Assembly (NCBI GenBank): GCA_036365515.1
Contig: CM070873.1
Coordinates: 265,419,575-265,483,574, forward strand
Direction of reading: 5' to 3'
Length of the DNA stretch: 64,000 bases
Origin: Torymus aiolomorphi
Lineage: Eukaryota; Arthropoda; Insecta; Hymenoptera; Torymidae
This document shows, in pieces, positions 10,325 through 20,994 of the stretch. The notes under the pieces were generated by a model. It saw only the letters and a list, made by a program, of their open reading frames with translations, was not told the origin of the DNA and did not search any database. The translations under genes and the position numbers were made by a program. The stretch's first letter is position 1; every line of letters begins with the position of its first letter.

Positions 10325-11095
10325 CCGGGTGTCCCATTTTAAAACCACCAGGCAAATATCTCGAAAACTAAGGGAGATGGAAAAAAACTTTTAATACAAA
10401 AGTTGTAGGGTTCAGAGGGGCCCAACTGATCGTGACCTTGGTTATGACCTTGAGGTCAATGATCAAGTTCATTTGAAGGTCAAATCGATTTTTTCAAATG
10501 GGAACCCCCACTTTTGACCTCGTAAATGGAAAGAGCGGAAAATTTTACGTTCAGATATGTCCTTGACTCAAGGTCATGGTCATGGTCATGGTCATGGTCA
10601 TGGTCATGTTTAAAATCAAAATCAATCAACGCATCAAAACATTCCCATAATTAGGCATACGAGACAAATTGTTAAATACAAAAGTTGTAGGGTTCAGAGG
10701 GGCCCAACTGATCGTAAGTAACCTTGGTTATGACCTTGTGGTCAATGATCAAGGTCATTTGAAGGTCAAATCGATTTTTTCAAATGGGAACTCCCATTTT
10801 TGACCTCGTAAATGGAAAGAGCGGACAATTTTACGTTCAGATATGTCCTTGAGTCAAGGCCATGGTCATGGTCATGGTCATGTTTAAAATCAAAATCAAT
10901 CAACGCATCCAAACATTCCCATAATTACGCATACGAGTGTTAAATACAGAAGATGTAGGGTTTGGAGCGGCCCAACTGATCGTGACCTTGGTTATGACCT
11001 TGAGGTCAATGATCAAGGTCATTTGAAGGTCAAATCGATTTTTTCAAATGGGAACCCCTATTTTTGACCTCGTAAATGGAAAGAGCGGAAAATTT
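10325..11095 (+). repeat. Left terminal inverted repeat, three modules
   Basis: Modules start near 10390, 10677 and 10947, each beginning around AAGTTGTAGGGTTCAGAGG or a variant and running through GGTCAAATCGATTTTTTC to the GAAAGAGCGGA segment. The first and second end in hexamer runs of ATGGTC. Confidence 0.8.
10571..10610 (+). repeat. ATGGTC hexamer tandem repeat
   Basis: About six copies of GGTCAT lie in the first TIR module; shorter runs occur in the other modules and, reversed, in the right TIR. Confidence 0.8.
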
Positions 11096-11385
11096 TACTA
11101 TTTTTACTATTATCAATATTTACCAGGGTTAACCACTTATATCAAATAATAATAAAAGTTAATAAGTGTTGACCACCTGTATCCAATAGTGACCGGTAGT
11201 ATTCAGCATTGATCGGTAATAGTCAATAATTATTACTGTTTACATCAAATTGTTTTCAAATTGAGCACACTTATATTGGCACAGAAAATTAAACTTTTTC
11301 GTTTTAAAATATTGTATAGTATAATAACATATTATTTCTTTTGTGTTGTGTTTTGATAAATAATTGCATTTACAACTAAAAAAGA

Positions 11386-12452
11386 ATGCCTGACTATTCT
11401 GCTAATGAAATAGTTGACATTCTTCTTATTTTAGGAGAATGTCGACGAAACTATCGAGAGACAAGCAGATTGTATCGTGCTCGGTTCCCTCAACGACAAC
11501 ATCCTGATCATACGGTAATACGTGACATTGAACTGCGTGGTCGACAAGGAAACTTCGTTCGAAGAAGGAGGACACTGAATGAACACGATTATGAAAATAA
11601 TCCTCGTTTTCTTGCTGTTCTAGCCATGGTACATTTAAATGTTCATGTCAGTTTACGCGAAATCGAGTTAACAATGGGTATTCCAAGATCTACGGCCAGT
11701 AGATATTTACGATATGCGCGTTACCATCCTTACCACATTACTCTAAATCAAGCTTTAACTGTGGAAGATTATCGACGGAGAATAACATTTTGCCAATGGG
11801 CAACACAACAAATTACTGATGATGAAAATTTCTTTAACAATGTTCTTTTTAGCGACGAGGCTACATTTCAGAGTACTGGTATGTTGAATCGCCATAATTG
11901 CCACTACTGGTCTCCTGTTAATCCTCATTGGATGCGAGAAGTTGATCATCAGCATCGCTGGAATGTAACAGTATGGTGTGGTATTATTAACGGATGTCTG
12001 ATTGGACCTTATTTTTTTTAAGGTCACGTAACTCAACATACTTATTTACAGTTGCTGAGAGACGAGCTGCCACTCTTTCTAGAAAACGTTGATCTCCATA
12101 CAAGCGCCAGAATGTGGCTACAACAAGATGGTGCTCCTCCACATTATGCCAGAATTGTCAGAGATTTTCTTAATGAAAGGTTTAACGGTCGATGGATTGG
12201 TAGAGGAGGTCCCGTAGCATGGCCACCAAGATCTCCAGATCTGACATCTCCAGATTTTTATTTATGGGGCTTCCTAAAAATACAGTCTACCGCAACAGGC
12301 CAACTACAAGAGATGACATGATTCAAAGGATTACACAAATCTGCTTAAGTATTCCACGTCAAGTATTATTAAATACTGTTAGAAACTTTAAAAGGAGAAT
12401 AGAATGTTGTCAACAAGTAAATGGTGCAACTTTTGAGCATCTTCTTCAGTAA
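11386..12452 (+). pseudogene. Tc1/mariner-type transposase, one stop and one frameshift
   Basis: Frame 1 from ATG 11386 has two helix-turn-helix-like regions (residues about 15-45 and 84-110) and the first catalytic Asp in LFSDEATF (Asp157). A TAA at 12019-12021 interrupts the frame, which then continues. The second Asp is in QQDGAPPHY (12127-12129) and the third in PPRSPDL (12238-12240), with 36 residues between them by my count. A one-base loss in an A-run near 12275-12283 moves the tail to frame 3, which ends at 12452 with CQQVNGATFEHL. The family cuts and pastes at TA dinucleotides, consistent with the flanks. About 355 codons fits the family. The tyrosine-free WPPRSPDLTSPDFYLWG block is typical of insect mariner relatives. 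Confidence 0.85.
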
Positions 12453-12534
12453 ATGGTGACCGAAACACTTGGATCCTATGACTAAATACACATGAACGTG
12501 GAATTTTCCAATGAATTTTTAGCTGGCCTGATCA

Positions 12535-12770
12535 TCCCCGACCTTGCCTTAACTGTCCGGGTCATGTCCGACCTTGCCTTAACTGACCGGGTCATCTTCG
12601 ACCTTGCCTTAACTGGCCGGGTCATCTTCGACCTTGCCTTAACTGGCCGGGTCATCTCTGACCTTGCCTTAACTGGCCGGGTCATCTCCGACCTTGCCTT
12701 AACTGGCCGGGTAATCTCCGACCTTGCCTTAGGTGACCGGGTCATCTCCGACTTTGCTCTTAACTGCACG
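12535..12770 (+). repeat. 30-bp minisatellite inside the transposon
   Basis: About eight head-to-tail units containing CCTTAACTGGCCGGGTCAT, with few substitutions. Thirty is a multiple of three, so both strands show long repetitive open frames that are not genes. Confidence 0.9.
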
Positions 12771-12782
12771 GAAACTGACCAT

Positions 12783-13571
12783 AACTTTGACCATGACCTT
12801 GACCCAAGGTCATATCAGAATTTTTCGGTTTTTCTATTTACGAGGTCAAAAGTGAGGGTTGCCGTTAAACAAAATTGATTTAACCTTCAAACGACATCAT
12901 CCTTGACCTCAAGTTCATGGTCAAGGTCACAATCAGTTGGGCCCCTCCAAACACTACAACTTCTGTATTTAACACTCGTATGCGTAATTATGGGAATGTT
13001 TGGATGCGTTGATTGATTTTGATTTTAAACACGACCATGACCATGACCATGGCCTTGACTCAAGGACATATCTAAACGTAAAATTTTCCGCTCTTTCTAT
13101 TTACGAGGTCAAAAGTGGGGGTTCCCATTTGAAAAAATCGATTTGACCTTCAAATGACCTTGATCATTGACATCAAGGTCATAACCAAGGTCACGATCAG
13201 TTGGGCCCCTCTGAACCCTACAACTTTTGTATTTAACAATTTGTCTCGTATACCTAATTATGGGAATGTTTTGATGCGTTTATTGATTTTGATTTTAAAC
13301 ATGACCATGACCATGACCATGACCTTGACTCAAGGACATATCTGAACGTAAAATTTTCCGCTCTTTCCATTTACGAGGTCAAAAGTGGGGGTTCCCATTT
13401 GAAAAAATCGATTTGACCTTCAAATGAACTTGATCATTGACCTCAAGGTCATAACCAAGGTCACGATCAGTTGGGCCCCTCTGAACCCTACAACTTTTGT
13501 ATTAAAAGTTTTTTTCCATCTTCCTTAGTTTTCGAGATATTTGCCTGGTGGTTTTAAAATGGGACACCCGG
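12783..13571 (-). repeat. Right terminal inverted repeat, three modules
   Basis: Reverse complement of the left arm, in the same module order from the end inward. The outer two modules are nearly identical to the left arm, and the innermost (12783-13010) is more diverged. Confidence 0.8.
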
Positions 13572-13572
13572 T

Positions 13573-13700
13573 ATTTATTAATGACATTAATTGGGAAGTT
13601 ATTGACTGTGAACAGTTTTTTTATAATCTGGAGGTTTTCTTCATGGAAAGATTTATCGGATAATTTAATTGCTTTGTCGACTAAACTGTAAACGCGCGCT
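13573..13700 (-). pseudogene. Penelope-like element RT fragment, upstream part
   Basis: Minus strand reads LVDKAIKLSDKSFHEENL and NNFPINVINK, a segment found in PLE reverse transcriptases just before the block at 10324. The last codon joins the block across the transposon insertion when one TA is counted. It is cut off on its 5' side near 13700. Confidence 0.75.
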
Positions 13701-14200
13701 TAACTATCCTTTAAGTTACCCCTTCCTTTATTCAAATTTTTCCGTTTAATTTCTCCGAAACAGTATATAAAGTGCAATTTTCGCCGTTCTCGCTTAGTCA
13801 CGATGTGCCCAATGCCGAGAGTAATGGTAAGAATTGCGTTTTATACTATTTTTTACTTTTTGATTATTTGATTTACACATTAACATTCTTAATTTCCATA
13901 TATTTTTAGTCAGCTAATGACATTCTCAATAAGATGTACAGCCATGACTGTTATGTATTGACGAAGAAACGCCTAAGTTACTATGTAATTTTTCATAATT
14001 TTTTAAAGGTCAGTTAATCAATTTTGCACCGACTTAATATATAATTGATTTTTCTTATTATTTATACAACTTTATTGTTATTTCATATGTAGCCCTGATG
14101 AAGACAGTCAACAAAACTGTCGAAACGCCGGATTTGAATATCCAAATCTTCAATAAAATGGTTCGAAGTGATTGATCGAGTCAATTATTTATCTTAAAAA
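13701..14200 (+). repeat. Probable Penelope terminal (pLTR-like) region in plus orientation
   Basis: It has a TATATAAAG near 13765, a donor-like GGTAAGAA near 13826, an acceptor TATTTTTAG near 13900-13908, and a CTGATGA...GAAAC block near 14095-14130 followed by AATAAA. PLE terminal repeats often carry a small intron and a hammerhead core. Orientation is opposite to the adjacent RT fragment, as in the tail-to-tail copies known for Penelope. Confidence 0.4.
14094..14131 (+). ncRNA. Hammerhead-ribozyme-like core
   Basis: CTGATGA, a 6-bp stem (GACAGT/ACTGTC) and GAAAC match the catalytic boxes and stem II of hammerhead ribozymes reported in PLEs. I could not find convincing partners for stems I and III or a clear cleavage site, so activity is doubtful. 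Confidence 0.35.
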
Positions 14201-14365
14201 GTTAAGTAAAAGATATTAATCACTGATGAGTATACTGTAGTAGCCTACAGACTATGCATTTTACTTAACTTTATTTAACTTTTATTCAGTTATATAATTT
14301 TTTTGATTTTAATTTTGTCCTGTTTTTTTTTTTTCGTTTTTAACGCTTAGAATGCAGGGAATTAA

Positions 14366-15399
14366 GGTGGCTCTGGTGCGCTGGGCCATACCTATGAAGG
14401 GCCCTGGCGGGGCACCAATATTTTTTTTTGTCAAATGACCAATAAATTTTTATTTATAGTACTTAGTACAATATCATGTATTACATATATGGACCTATTA
14501 TATGTTATGATAAATAAAAATAATCACAATGCATGCGATATATATGGGAAAATCCTAATACCTTTAACTATTATGTAATACTTTTTAAAATTTGTTACTG
14601 CCGCTATTAGCATGGCCTGCGAAGCACATAAACGAGACAGGCTGCAAAATCTTCAATTTTCTACGTAAAAATTAAAGATTTCACACTCTGTCTCATCTAT
14701 GTACTTCACAGGCCATATTAATAGCAGCAATAACAAATTTAAAAGAAGTATTACACAATAGTTAAAGGTATTATGGATTTGCCCATATGCATGTAAAAAG
14801 CATGATTTCGGTTTTTATGAAATTAAATTTAAATTTTGCTGGTGACTTGATATTTTCATTACAGAATAAGATTTTGCAACTGAAATGCTATACTTTCTAG
14901 GTGGTTTCATGAAAAAATTATCGATTTTCATGAAATGACAAGGAAAAATGCTTTTCTCTCTATAAGAGCTTATGTTAAAAATTGAATTTTCACAAAGTTT
15001 TTTATACCACTCTAACCTCAAAATCATAACTTTAATATGATTATTCGGCTCTCGTGGTATAAAATACTGTATGACACTGGTGCATAAGATGGTTTTTACC
15101 GCATTCGATTTTTCTCACTCACTTGACTCGTGCGAAAAATGTCTCATGCGGAAAATAATCACCTTCCACACCTGTATCGTAATGTACTATTGTATGTACA
15201 TCACCTCGTGACCCTACTTGAGAAAAATACCAAAAAGAAAGTTAAAATTCGTACTTTCTGTAGGTATTATTATTAGTTTAAGTGACTCGATCTGACGGAG
15301 GCAGGTGAAAGGAAAAAACGAATTTTTTGTTTGTGTTAAAACAAGTATGTATTATTCTTTTTTCTTACTTATCGACTTTGCTAATTCGCTGGAGCCACC
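14366..15399. mobile_element. piggyBac-like non-autonomous element (1.03 kb)
   Basis: Starts GGTGGCTC and ends GAGCCACC, flanked by TTAA at 14362-14365 and 15400-15403, the piggyBac target signature. There is no transposase. It contains a long palindrome (14530-14800) and a module shared with the MITE at 36120-36624. Confidence 0.75.
14530..14800. repeat. Long imperfect palindrome
   Basis: Arms around TACCTTTAACTATTATGTAA and TGGCCTGCGAAGCACATA recur inverted at 14700-14790 (GTACTTCACAGGCCA, ATAGTTAAAGGTA). The centre is near 14668. Confidence 0.75.
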
Positions 15400-15403
15400 T
15401 TAA

Positions 15404-15901
15404 AAAATAAAAGAAAGTCCTTACAGCCATAGAAATTACTACTAATGTCTCCTCATATATTACCACAAAATCTCTTTCCCAATTTGAAACTCATTTTTAT
15501 TTTATAATAAACAAATGCTTACTTGGAGACCACAAGTATAACACTTTCGCACCAGTTGCATCCGTAACTTGTGTCTATTCCTCCATCAGAAGCAAGAAGG
15601 TCTATAACTTCAACAAAATTTACTGTGATAAAAATGATTAATTTAATAGAAACCGTCAGGCTTTCAAACTTTATATCGAAATTGCCGCAAAAGTGACATT
15701 TTGAAGTTACAGACCTTCTTGCTTACAACAGCAGTATTAGTTACTGTTACATTACTACTTTATGAATTACTTCATTAAATAAATATTAATTAAACAAACC
15801 TTCCCACAAATACTGGAATAATCAACTGTAGGAGCAAATGTTTCTTTTTCAGAAGTTTGTGCCATTGCCAAAGGCAGAAATCCTGCTGTCGATGAAGACA
15901 T
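15404..15901 (-). other. Candidate host-gene exons (weak)
   Basis: Minus-strand ATG at 15901 opens 34 codons (MSSSTAGFLPLAMAQTSEK onward) ending at an AAG|GTTTGT donor-like site (15800/15799). A second open stretch near 15710-15520 includes KCHFCG and YGCNWCESV and ends at a donor-like AA|GTAAGC. A third open stretch near 15490-15405 runs up to the TTAA insertion. I do not recognise the product and splice phases are unproven. An inverted repeat at 15590-15617 and 15697-15725 overlaps the second part, so repeat origin is a real alternative. Confidence 0.25.
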
Positions 15902-16186
15902 TATGATACAATTGTTATTGTATCTTCAAAATATCTTAAACTGTTCTTGAAAAAGTTGTTTTATCCTTCAAGTTTGAAACTATTATAAAGTTCCTTTAAA
16001 CAATATACTCAATTGGCATGCGTGCTCTCCAAAATTTGAATCCAAAATGTCTTCTGTAAAAGACTGTTGTTGGCATAGGCATCACTATAGAAGAAGTGTA
16101 TAAACAAAACTCTTAAGTGTTGAATCTTTCTCAGTGAAATAAACAGCTGAAATGAGAAAATTATTTCTTAAATAAAACAATTTTTA

Positions 16187-16188
<2 letters not shown>

Positions 16189-16254
<66 letters not shown>
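16189..16254 (+). repeat. GT dinucleotide microsatellite
   Basis: Thirty-three uninterrupted GT units. Confidence 0.95.
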
Positions 16255-16259
<5 letters not shown>

Positions 16260-16602
16260 CAGGAAAAAATTCAAGATAATTGATGCGTAATATATGAAAG
16301 GTATTTTTTTAGTGTGATGGGTGCTAAAAGTAGTAACAAAATTGTACAACAACATTTAATTCATATAAATAACAATATTATCAAGATAAGTAACTATTAC
16401 TATTTATGAGAAATAATATTAAAAAAAAAAAAAACACTTAGATCAGAACTTGCAAATTGGATTTATTCATGATACCAGTGTATATAGGTTAAAATAGTGT
16501 AATAACTAATATAACAAAATGAATAAGCTAATGTAGATACCAAAGTGGAACCAAAACTCACCTGCAGGTCATTGGGAGTATTCCCATTTTCACCTTTCTT
16601 TT

Positions 16603-16856
16603 CTAATACGGCGTTGTTATTTGTACGACAGATCTGTCGTACAAATAACCTATAACCCACTTAGAAACATGTAAAAACCACTGTTTTGAGAGTCTGATAT
16701 GGAAGGGACTATTATTTCTTTAGTCAAATGTCAATCCTTGCATATTTTTTCTTTAGTCAAGCGTCAATTCTTCGACTAAAGAAAATTGAAGATTAGATTT
16801 TACGTATATATAGGTATACCTATCTACAGCGATCTGGCGTACAAATAACAACGGCC
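16603..16856. repeat. Inverted repeat with a 34-bp perfect palindrome
   Basis: 16616-16649 is a perfect palindrome centred on GATC (half-site GTTATTTGTACGACAGA). A partial copy, CTGGCGTACAAATAACAACG, lies inverted at 16833-16852. Likely a degenerate palindromic MITE. Confidence 0.6.
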
Positions 16857-16999
16857 TTTCTAATATGCAAATGAATGATCTAAATATTCTCCTTTCCGAA
16901 TTTGACGTTTTAACAGCTGCTCTTATTTTACAGCAAATTGCACAATTTTGCCTGGAATTTCTTATATCAATCAAATTCTGAAGAATTAAATTGATTAAA

Positions 17000-17423
17000 A
17001 AACATTAGAATAACTTTCAAGCTAAATCATGAGTCTTTAGTGGTGATGCTAAGACGAAAGTAATCTATTGTCAGGTGTTTATAGCCTGTACTATATGTTT
17101 AGTCAAGAGGTTATAAATATATCTATATTCGGTATTTTCGGTATAAGTAATCAAAACGTTCTCTCGGCGCAGTCTTTCATTTACGTTCTCAGTTTCTCCT
17201 TCAGTACATACTATGTATTTCTCTCTTCTTCTCTTTCCCTCTCCCTTTTCCTTTCACCATCTCTCACTCATCTCCGACTCTCACTCTCGAGCTCACAAGC
17301 TCGTTTCTTTTTGCGATTGCGTGTTGTATCCATATAGAGGTATTATAGATAGAGCTAAGAGCAGGGAAGTCAGGCCTCCGACTCCGAGTCCGGGTTTCTC
17401 AGACCAGGGTTGGTCGCGTATAA
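17000..17423. other. Non-coding stretch
   Basis: Includes TATAAATATATC near 17113 and a C/T-rich run at 17215-17310. No coding frame that I can support. Confidence 0.4.
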
Positions 17424-17968
17424 GGGCCTTTGCACGCTAAAAGCATAACGCAAAGGAATAAGGAATAAGAGGGCATAAGGTGGACATAAGGTACTTATGC
17501 TCCGCTTATTCCTCTTATGCCCGTGTTGCGTACGCAACGGATCGTGCATAACCCCTAAATTGCTTGTTTTGGAGTAAGTTTTTTAATAATAAATTGCAAG
17601 TAAACATTTACCTCTTCATCCATTGTTCAAAAATGTCTACACTATAAATTATTATAAAAATAATCACTAAATGATTAAGAAGAAAACTTTTCTCACTTCT
17701 GCACGTTGAAATGATAAAATACAAAAGCCCCTCAAGTTTTATTATTTTGTCAACTTTTTAGATTGTAACCAATTAGAGTCAATTAATAATTACAGTAAGC
17801 TATTTCATTTCGAAAACTTTACTCCAAAAAAGTCAAGAGGTTATGCACGTTTCGTTGCGTACACAACACGGGCATAAGAGGAATAAGCGGAGCATAAGTA
17901 CCTTATGTCCACCTTATGCCCTCTTATTCCTTATTCCTTTGCGTTATGCTTTTAGCGTGCAAAGGCCC
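17424..17968. mobile_element. PIF/Harbinger-like MITE (545 bp)
   Basis: Termini GGGCCTTTGCACGC and its inverse, with arms of about 140 bp almost perfectly complementary, flanked by TAA at 17421-17423 and 17969-17971. A 3-bp TWA duplication and GGGCC ends are the PIF/Harbinger signature. The AT-rich centre has no ORF. Confidence 0.85.
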
Positions 17969-17971
17969 TAA

Positions 17972-18110
17972 TACCGCGGTATTATACACGACACGATAAT
18001 GGTATAATACATAGTATAATACCGTCGTGATTTTGCTCCGCGTTTGAAAGTATAATACCTGTACCGTGGTCTCAGCGCGAGCATAATCAGAGCGCGAAGT
18101 TCAAAAATCC
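17972..18110. repeat. Cluster of GGTATTATAC motifs
   Basis: Direct and inverted copies of GTATAATACC-like decamers. The same motif cluster recurs at 35455-35595. Confidence 0.5.
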
Positions 18111-18421
18111 TAAAAAATTAAGATTTTGAAAGTTAAAAAAAAAATGAATTTAATGCATCGATTGATTCAATTACATGATTTTGAACAAAGTTACAATGAA
18201 AATTATAATTTTTAAGTTTATTTTTCATGTTTTGAGCATTTTTAAATTTTCATTTCGGAGACGATTATAATTTGGTTTTTCGCAAAATTTCAATGTTAAA
18301 ACGTTCCGAGTAATTGTTTCATGATAAAACATAATTATTTTATTGGAAATAAACAACAAAAAGTAAATTTCTTACGTAAGGAAAAATCCTAATAAATTGT
18401 CCACTCTGTTTTACCACGCGA

Positions 18422-20060
18422 TGTTACGTGCCAATATTTTTATTCTTAATTTATTGATTTTAATTTATTCAACTTATTGTTAGCCGAGTAGCTTGCCATT
18501 GCACAAAAAGAAATTAGGAAATAAGAATCACGCGATGTCCAGAAATCGCTGCGCTAGCGGGGCAACGGCCTTGATCCGGCGCGACGACCGCGAGGAAACT
18601 CAAACGAGCGCGAGGAGAACAGGCGCCGCGCTCGATCAGTGGCAGCACCTCCCGGCCACCTTTCGCGCTCCCTGCCTTACCTGCGCCGATAGCCGCTGCG
18701 GGAGCGAGAGAGACAGCGAACGACCGTAGTGGGAGCGAATTTTTGCGGATCCAGGGGCTTTATCGAGATAAACAAAATTTAAGTGCTGTTTTCATTTCTG
18801 GCCAATCAGCGAGCTGGAAATTTTTCAGTAGCCATTTGTCAACACCTCGAAAATTTCGCCTTGTACCGAACACTCGATAAGGCCCCAGGTGTGCGGGCGG
18901 CGAAAATTCGTTGCCACGACAGTCGGAAATAATTAGTCAAAAAGTACAGTCGTTAACTTTTATCGGGAATATATGTTGTTTAAGAGTAATTTTTATAAGT
19001 TCGTTAGGCGCTAGAATATTGACATCGTGTATTAGAATATTACCAAATTTACCACTGTTATACGGGACCACTGGACTATAATTGAAGGAAAAATAAAAGA
19101 AAAGGAAAAAACTGACATATTGGTGAATATTTCATTTCAATTTCCGAAAACCCATAATTCCACACATTATTCCATTCTTCAAGGAATCCATCGAGTTACA
19201 ACAAAAGGTGAGAATCTTTATTTATAACAATTCATTCATTTGGAAATTATTCGTTCGCGTGCAAGAATTTTAAAGATTGTTTTTTTCGGGCATTTGTTCA
19301 TAATTTTCAATTATTGTTAATCGCGTAATTGTTATTCGTAGCTGATATAGGAGCGTTTATTCCGTAAATTCTATAAAACTACTGTGAGACCGGCCATAAC
19401 TACGGGGTAATGGATCAGGGTTTCTAGTGCCGTGCGACTTCGTTATTGGCATTTTGCTCGTTAAATTAATAATTTACGATAAATTGTTAATGCGGATTAC
19501 CTATAATTAATAACAATAGAAACTTAATAATTAGTAATAATCTAATAATATAGTAATTAATAATAACGAAAATATACAATATTAATAACAATAATATGAT
19601 TAATAATAACCTTAATTGTTTTTTTACAAATAGTTGTTAATAAATTTAACCCTTTTTTTTCTCCCTAATAATTAATCATTAATCTAACCTAACTACCATA
19701 AAACTATCTTACTAAACCCTAGCCCGGATTTCCCTCATGCATTAAGAAGTTGAGAGGATCATTATAGCATGATCGTCTAAACTTCCGAAGATTGAGGTGT
19801 ACGATCCGTCGAGATTTAGGACTAATACGCGCATCAGATCAACAAGAATAAAAGCCAGGAATATGCAGACAAAGGGAAGCGCATGAAGGAGAAGGAACTA
19901 TCAGCCCTTTCTCTACGATCGAAATATACCGTCATTAGATACCCGTAGTAAGGCGATTAGGATCTCTTAGGTAAAAGGAATGATAGATGTCCTGGGCGAC
20001 ATCCCAAAATAATTTATGGTTCTGCCCTTACGTGCGAGTATCTTAACCTCTCACGTAACA
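18422..20060 (+). repeat. Solo LTR of an errantivirus relative (1639 bp)
   Basis: Begins TGTTACGTG and ends CACGTAACA, flanked by a perfect 5-bp duplication CGCGA (18417-18421 and 20061-20065). It has a GC-rich island near 18540-18730, a donor-like AAAGGTGAGAA at 19204-19214, GATGTCCTGGGCGAC near 19986, and a terminal hairpin at 20027-20059. The matching layout and motifs link it to the LTR at 6667-8541. It most likely arose by LTR-LTR recombination. Confidence 0.85.
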
Positions 20061-20156
20061 CGCGAAAAGCGTGAAAAGCGGCGTAGAGCAAGCTATAGTT
20101 TGAGCTCCGCCGTCGCGGCCAAGGCAGGTAAGTTTAAATAGAGAGAATTGAATTTA

Positions 20157-20190
20157 ATAATGATAATAATAATAATAATAATAATAGTAC

Positions 20191-20246
<56 letters not shown>

Positions 20247-20254
20247 GTACGAAT
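20157..20254 (+). repeat. AAT microsatellite
   Basis: AAT units broken twice by TAGTACGAAT. The second break (20242-20254) is the 5' target duplication of the LINE. Confidence 0.9.
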
Positions 20255-20844
20255 CCCGGGGTCTATCTAGTCATAGATGAGCATTTTTCCATGCTACCGG
20301 GCGCGTCCCCAGGTTGCAGATCGGGGAAGGGCCAGCTGGGACTGGTCAACTGCGAATATATTGAATAAGCAGTCGCGGACAGAGGAACGTGAGAAAGGAC
20401 GAATGAATGGGCACAGTAGGGTGAATGTACATAAGCGCCGCGCTGCGCTGCGCCGCGCCGTGCTGCGCCGTGCTGCCGCTGCGCTGAAGCTTAGCTCTGC
20501 CGTTCCATTCCATTCGTATATTCTTACAAAAAAATGAGCAGTTGCATGTCTATGATATTTATAAATCACGGACGATGTGTATATGCTCCAAAATGAAAAG
20601 TTAAATAAATGAAGGGATAGTTTAGATGACGGACAGTTCAAGAACAAAAGTTAAGCCGAGAAAGAAAACACAAGACCCAATTGATATGATATACTATGAA
20701 TTATAAAATTGATTAGAACATTAGAAAATGAAGCTATTGATGAATAAGATGAAATTAGGCGATAATGAGATGTCCTTTAACCAGTTCAAATAAATGATGA
20801 AATTGATTAAAACTTATGTTAATAAATCTATAAACTCTTCATGA

Positions 20845-20945
20845 GCACGCATAGTCATCGCATTTGACTATCATGGTCGTATGACCAAAGAGCTACCTAT
20901 GTTACCGACTAGAACGCCAAAATACAAAATTGCATATTCATAACA
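20845..20945 (-). repeat. 3' LTR remnant of copia 1
   Basis: Only the first ~101 bp (TGTTATGAATATGCAATTTT onward) of the 353-bp LTR remain, nearly identical to the 5' LTR. Confidence 0.85.
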
Positions 20946-20994
20946 CTCCCACTCAATTTTTTTTTATTTTATTACGCATTCATCATACAAGTAT

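Larger units (their letters stand above)
10325..13571 (+). mobile_element. Mariner-superfamily DNA transposon with long modular TIRs
   Basis: The ends are CCGGGTGTCCCATTTTAAAA and its reverse complement, flanked by TA (10323-10324 and 13572-13573). Each terminal inverted repeat is about 750-790 bp and consists of three related modules of about 280 bp. Removing the element plus one TA restores the Penelope reading frame across the site. It holds a damaged transposase and a 30-bp minisatellite. Confidence 0.9.

Noticed and set aside
12482..12878. Repetitive proteins on both strands (LALTGRVISD and MTRPVKARSE types)
   Set aside because: Artefact of the 30-bp minisatellite; no homology or start context.
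16189..16254. His/Thr repeat protein
   Set aside because: Direct translation of the GT microsatellite.
18493..18729. 78-codon GC-rich ORF
   Set aside because: Lies in the GC island of a solo LTR; no recognisable domain.
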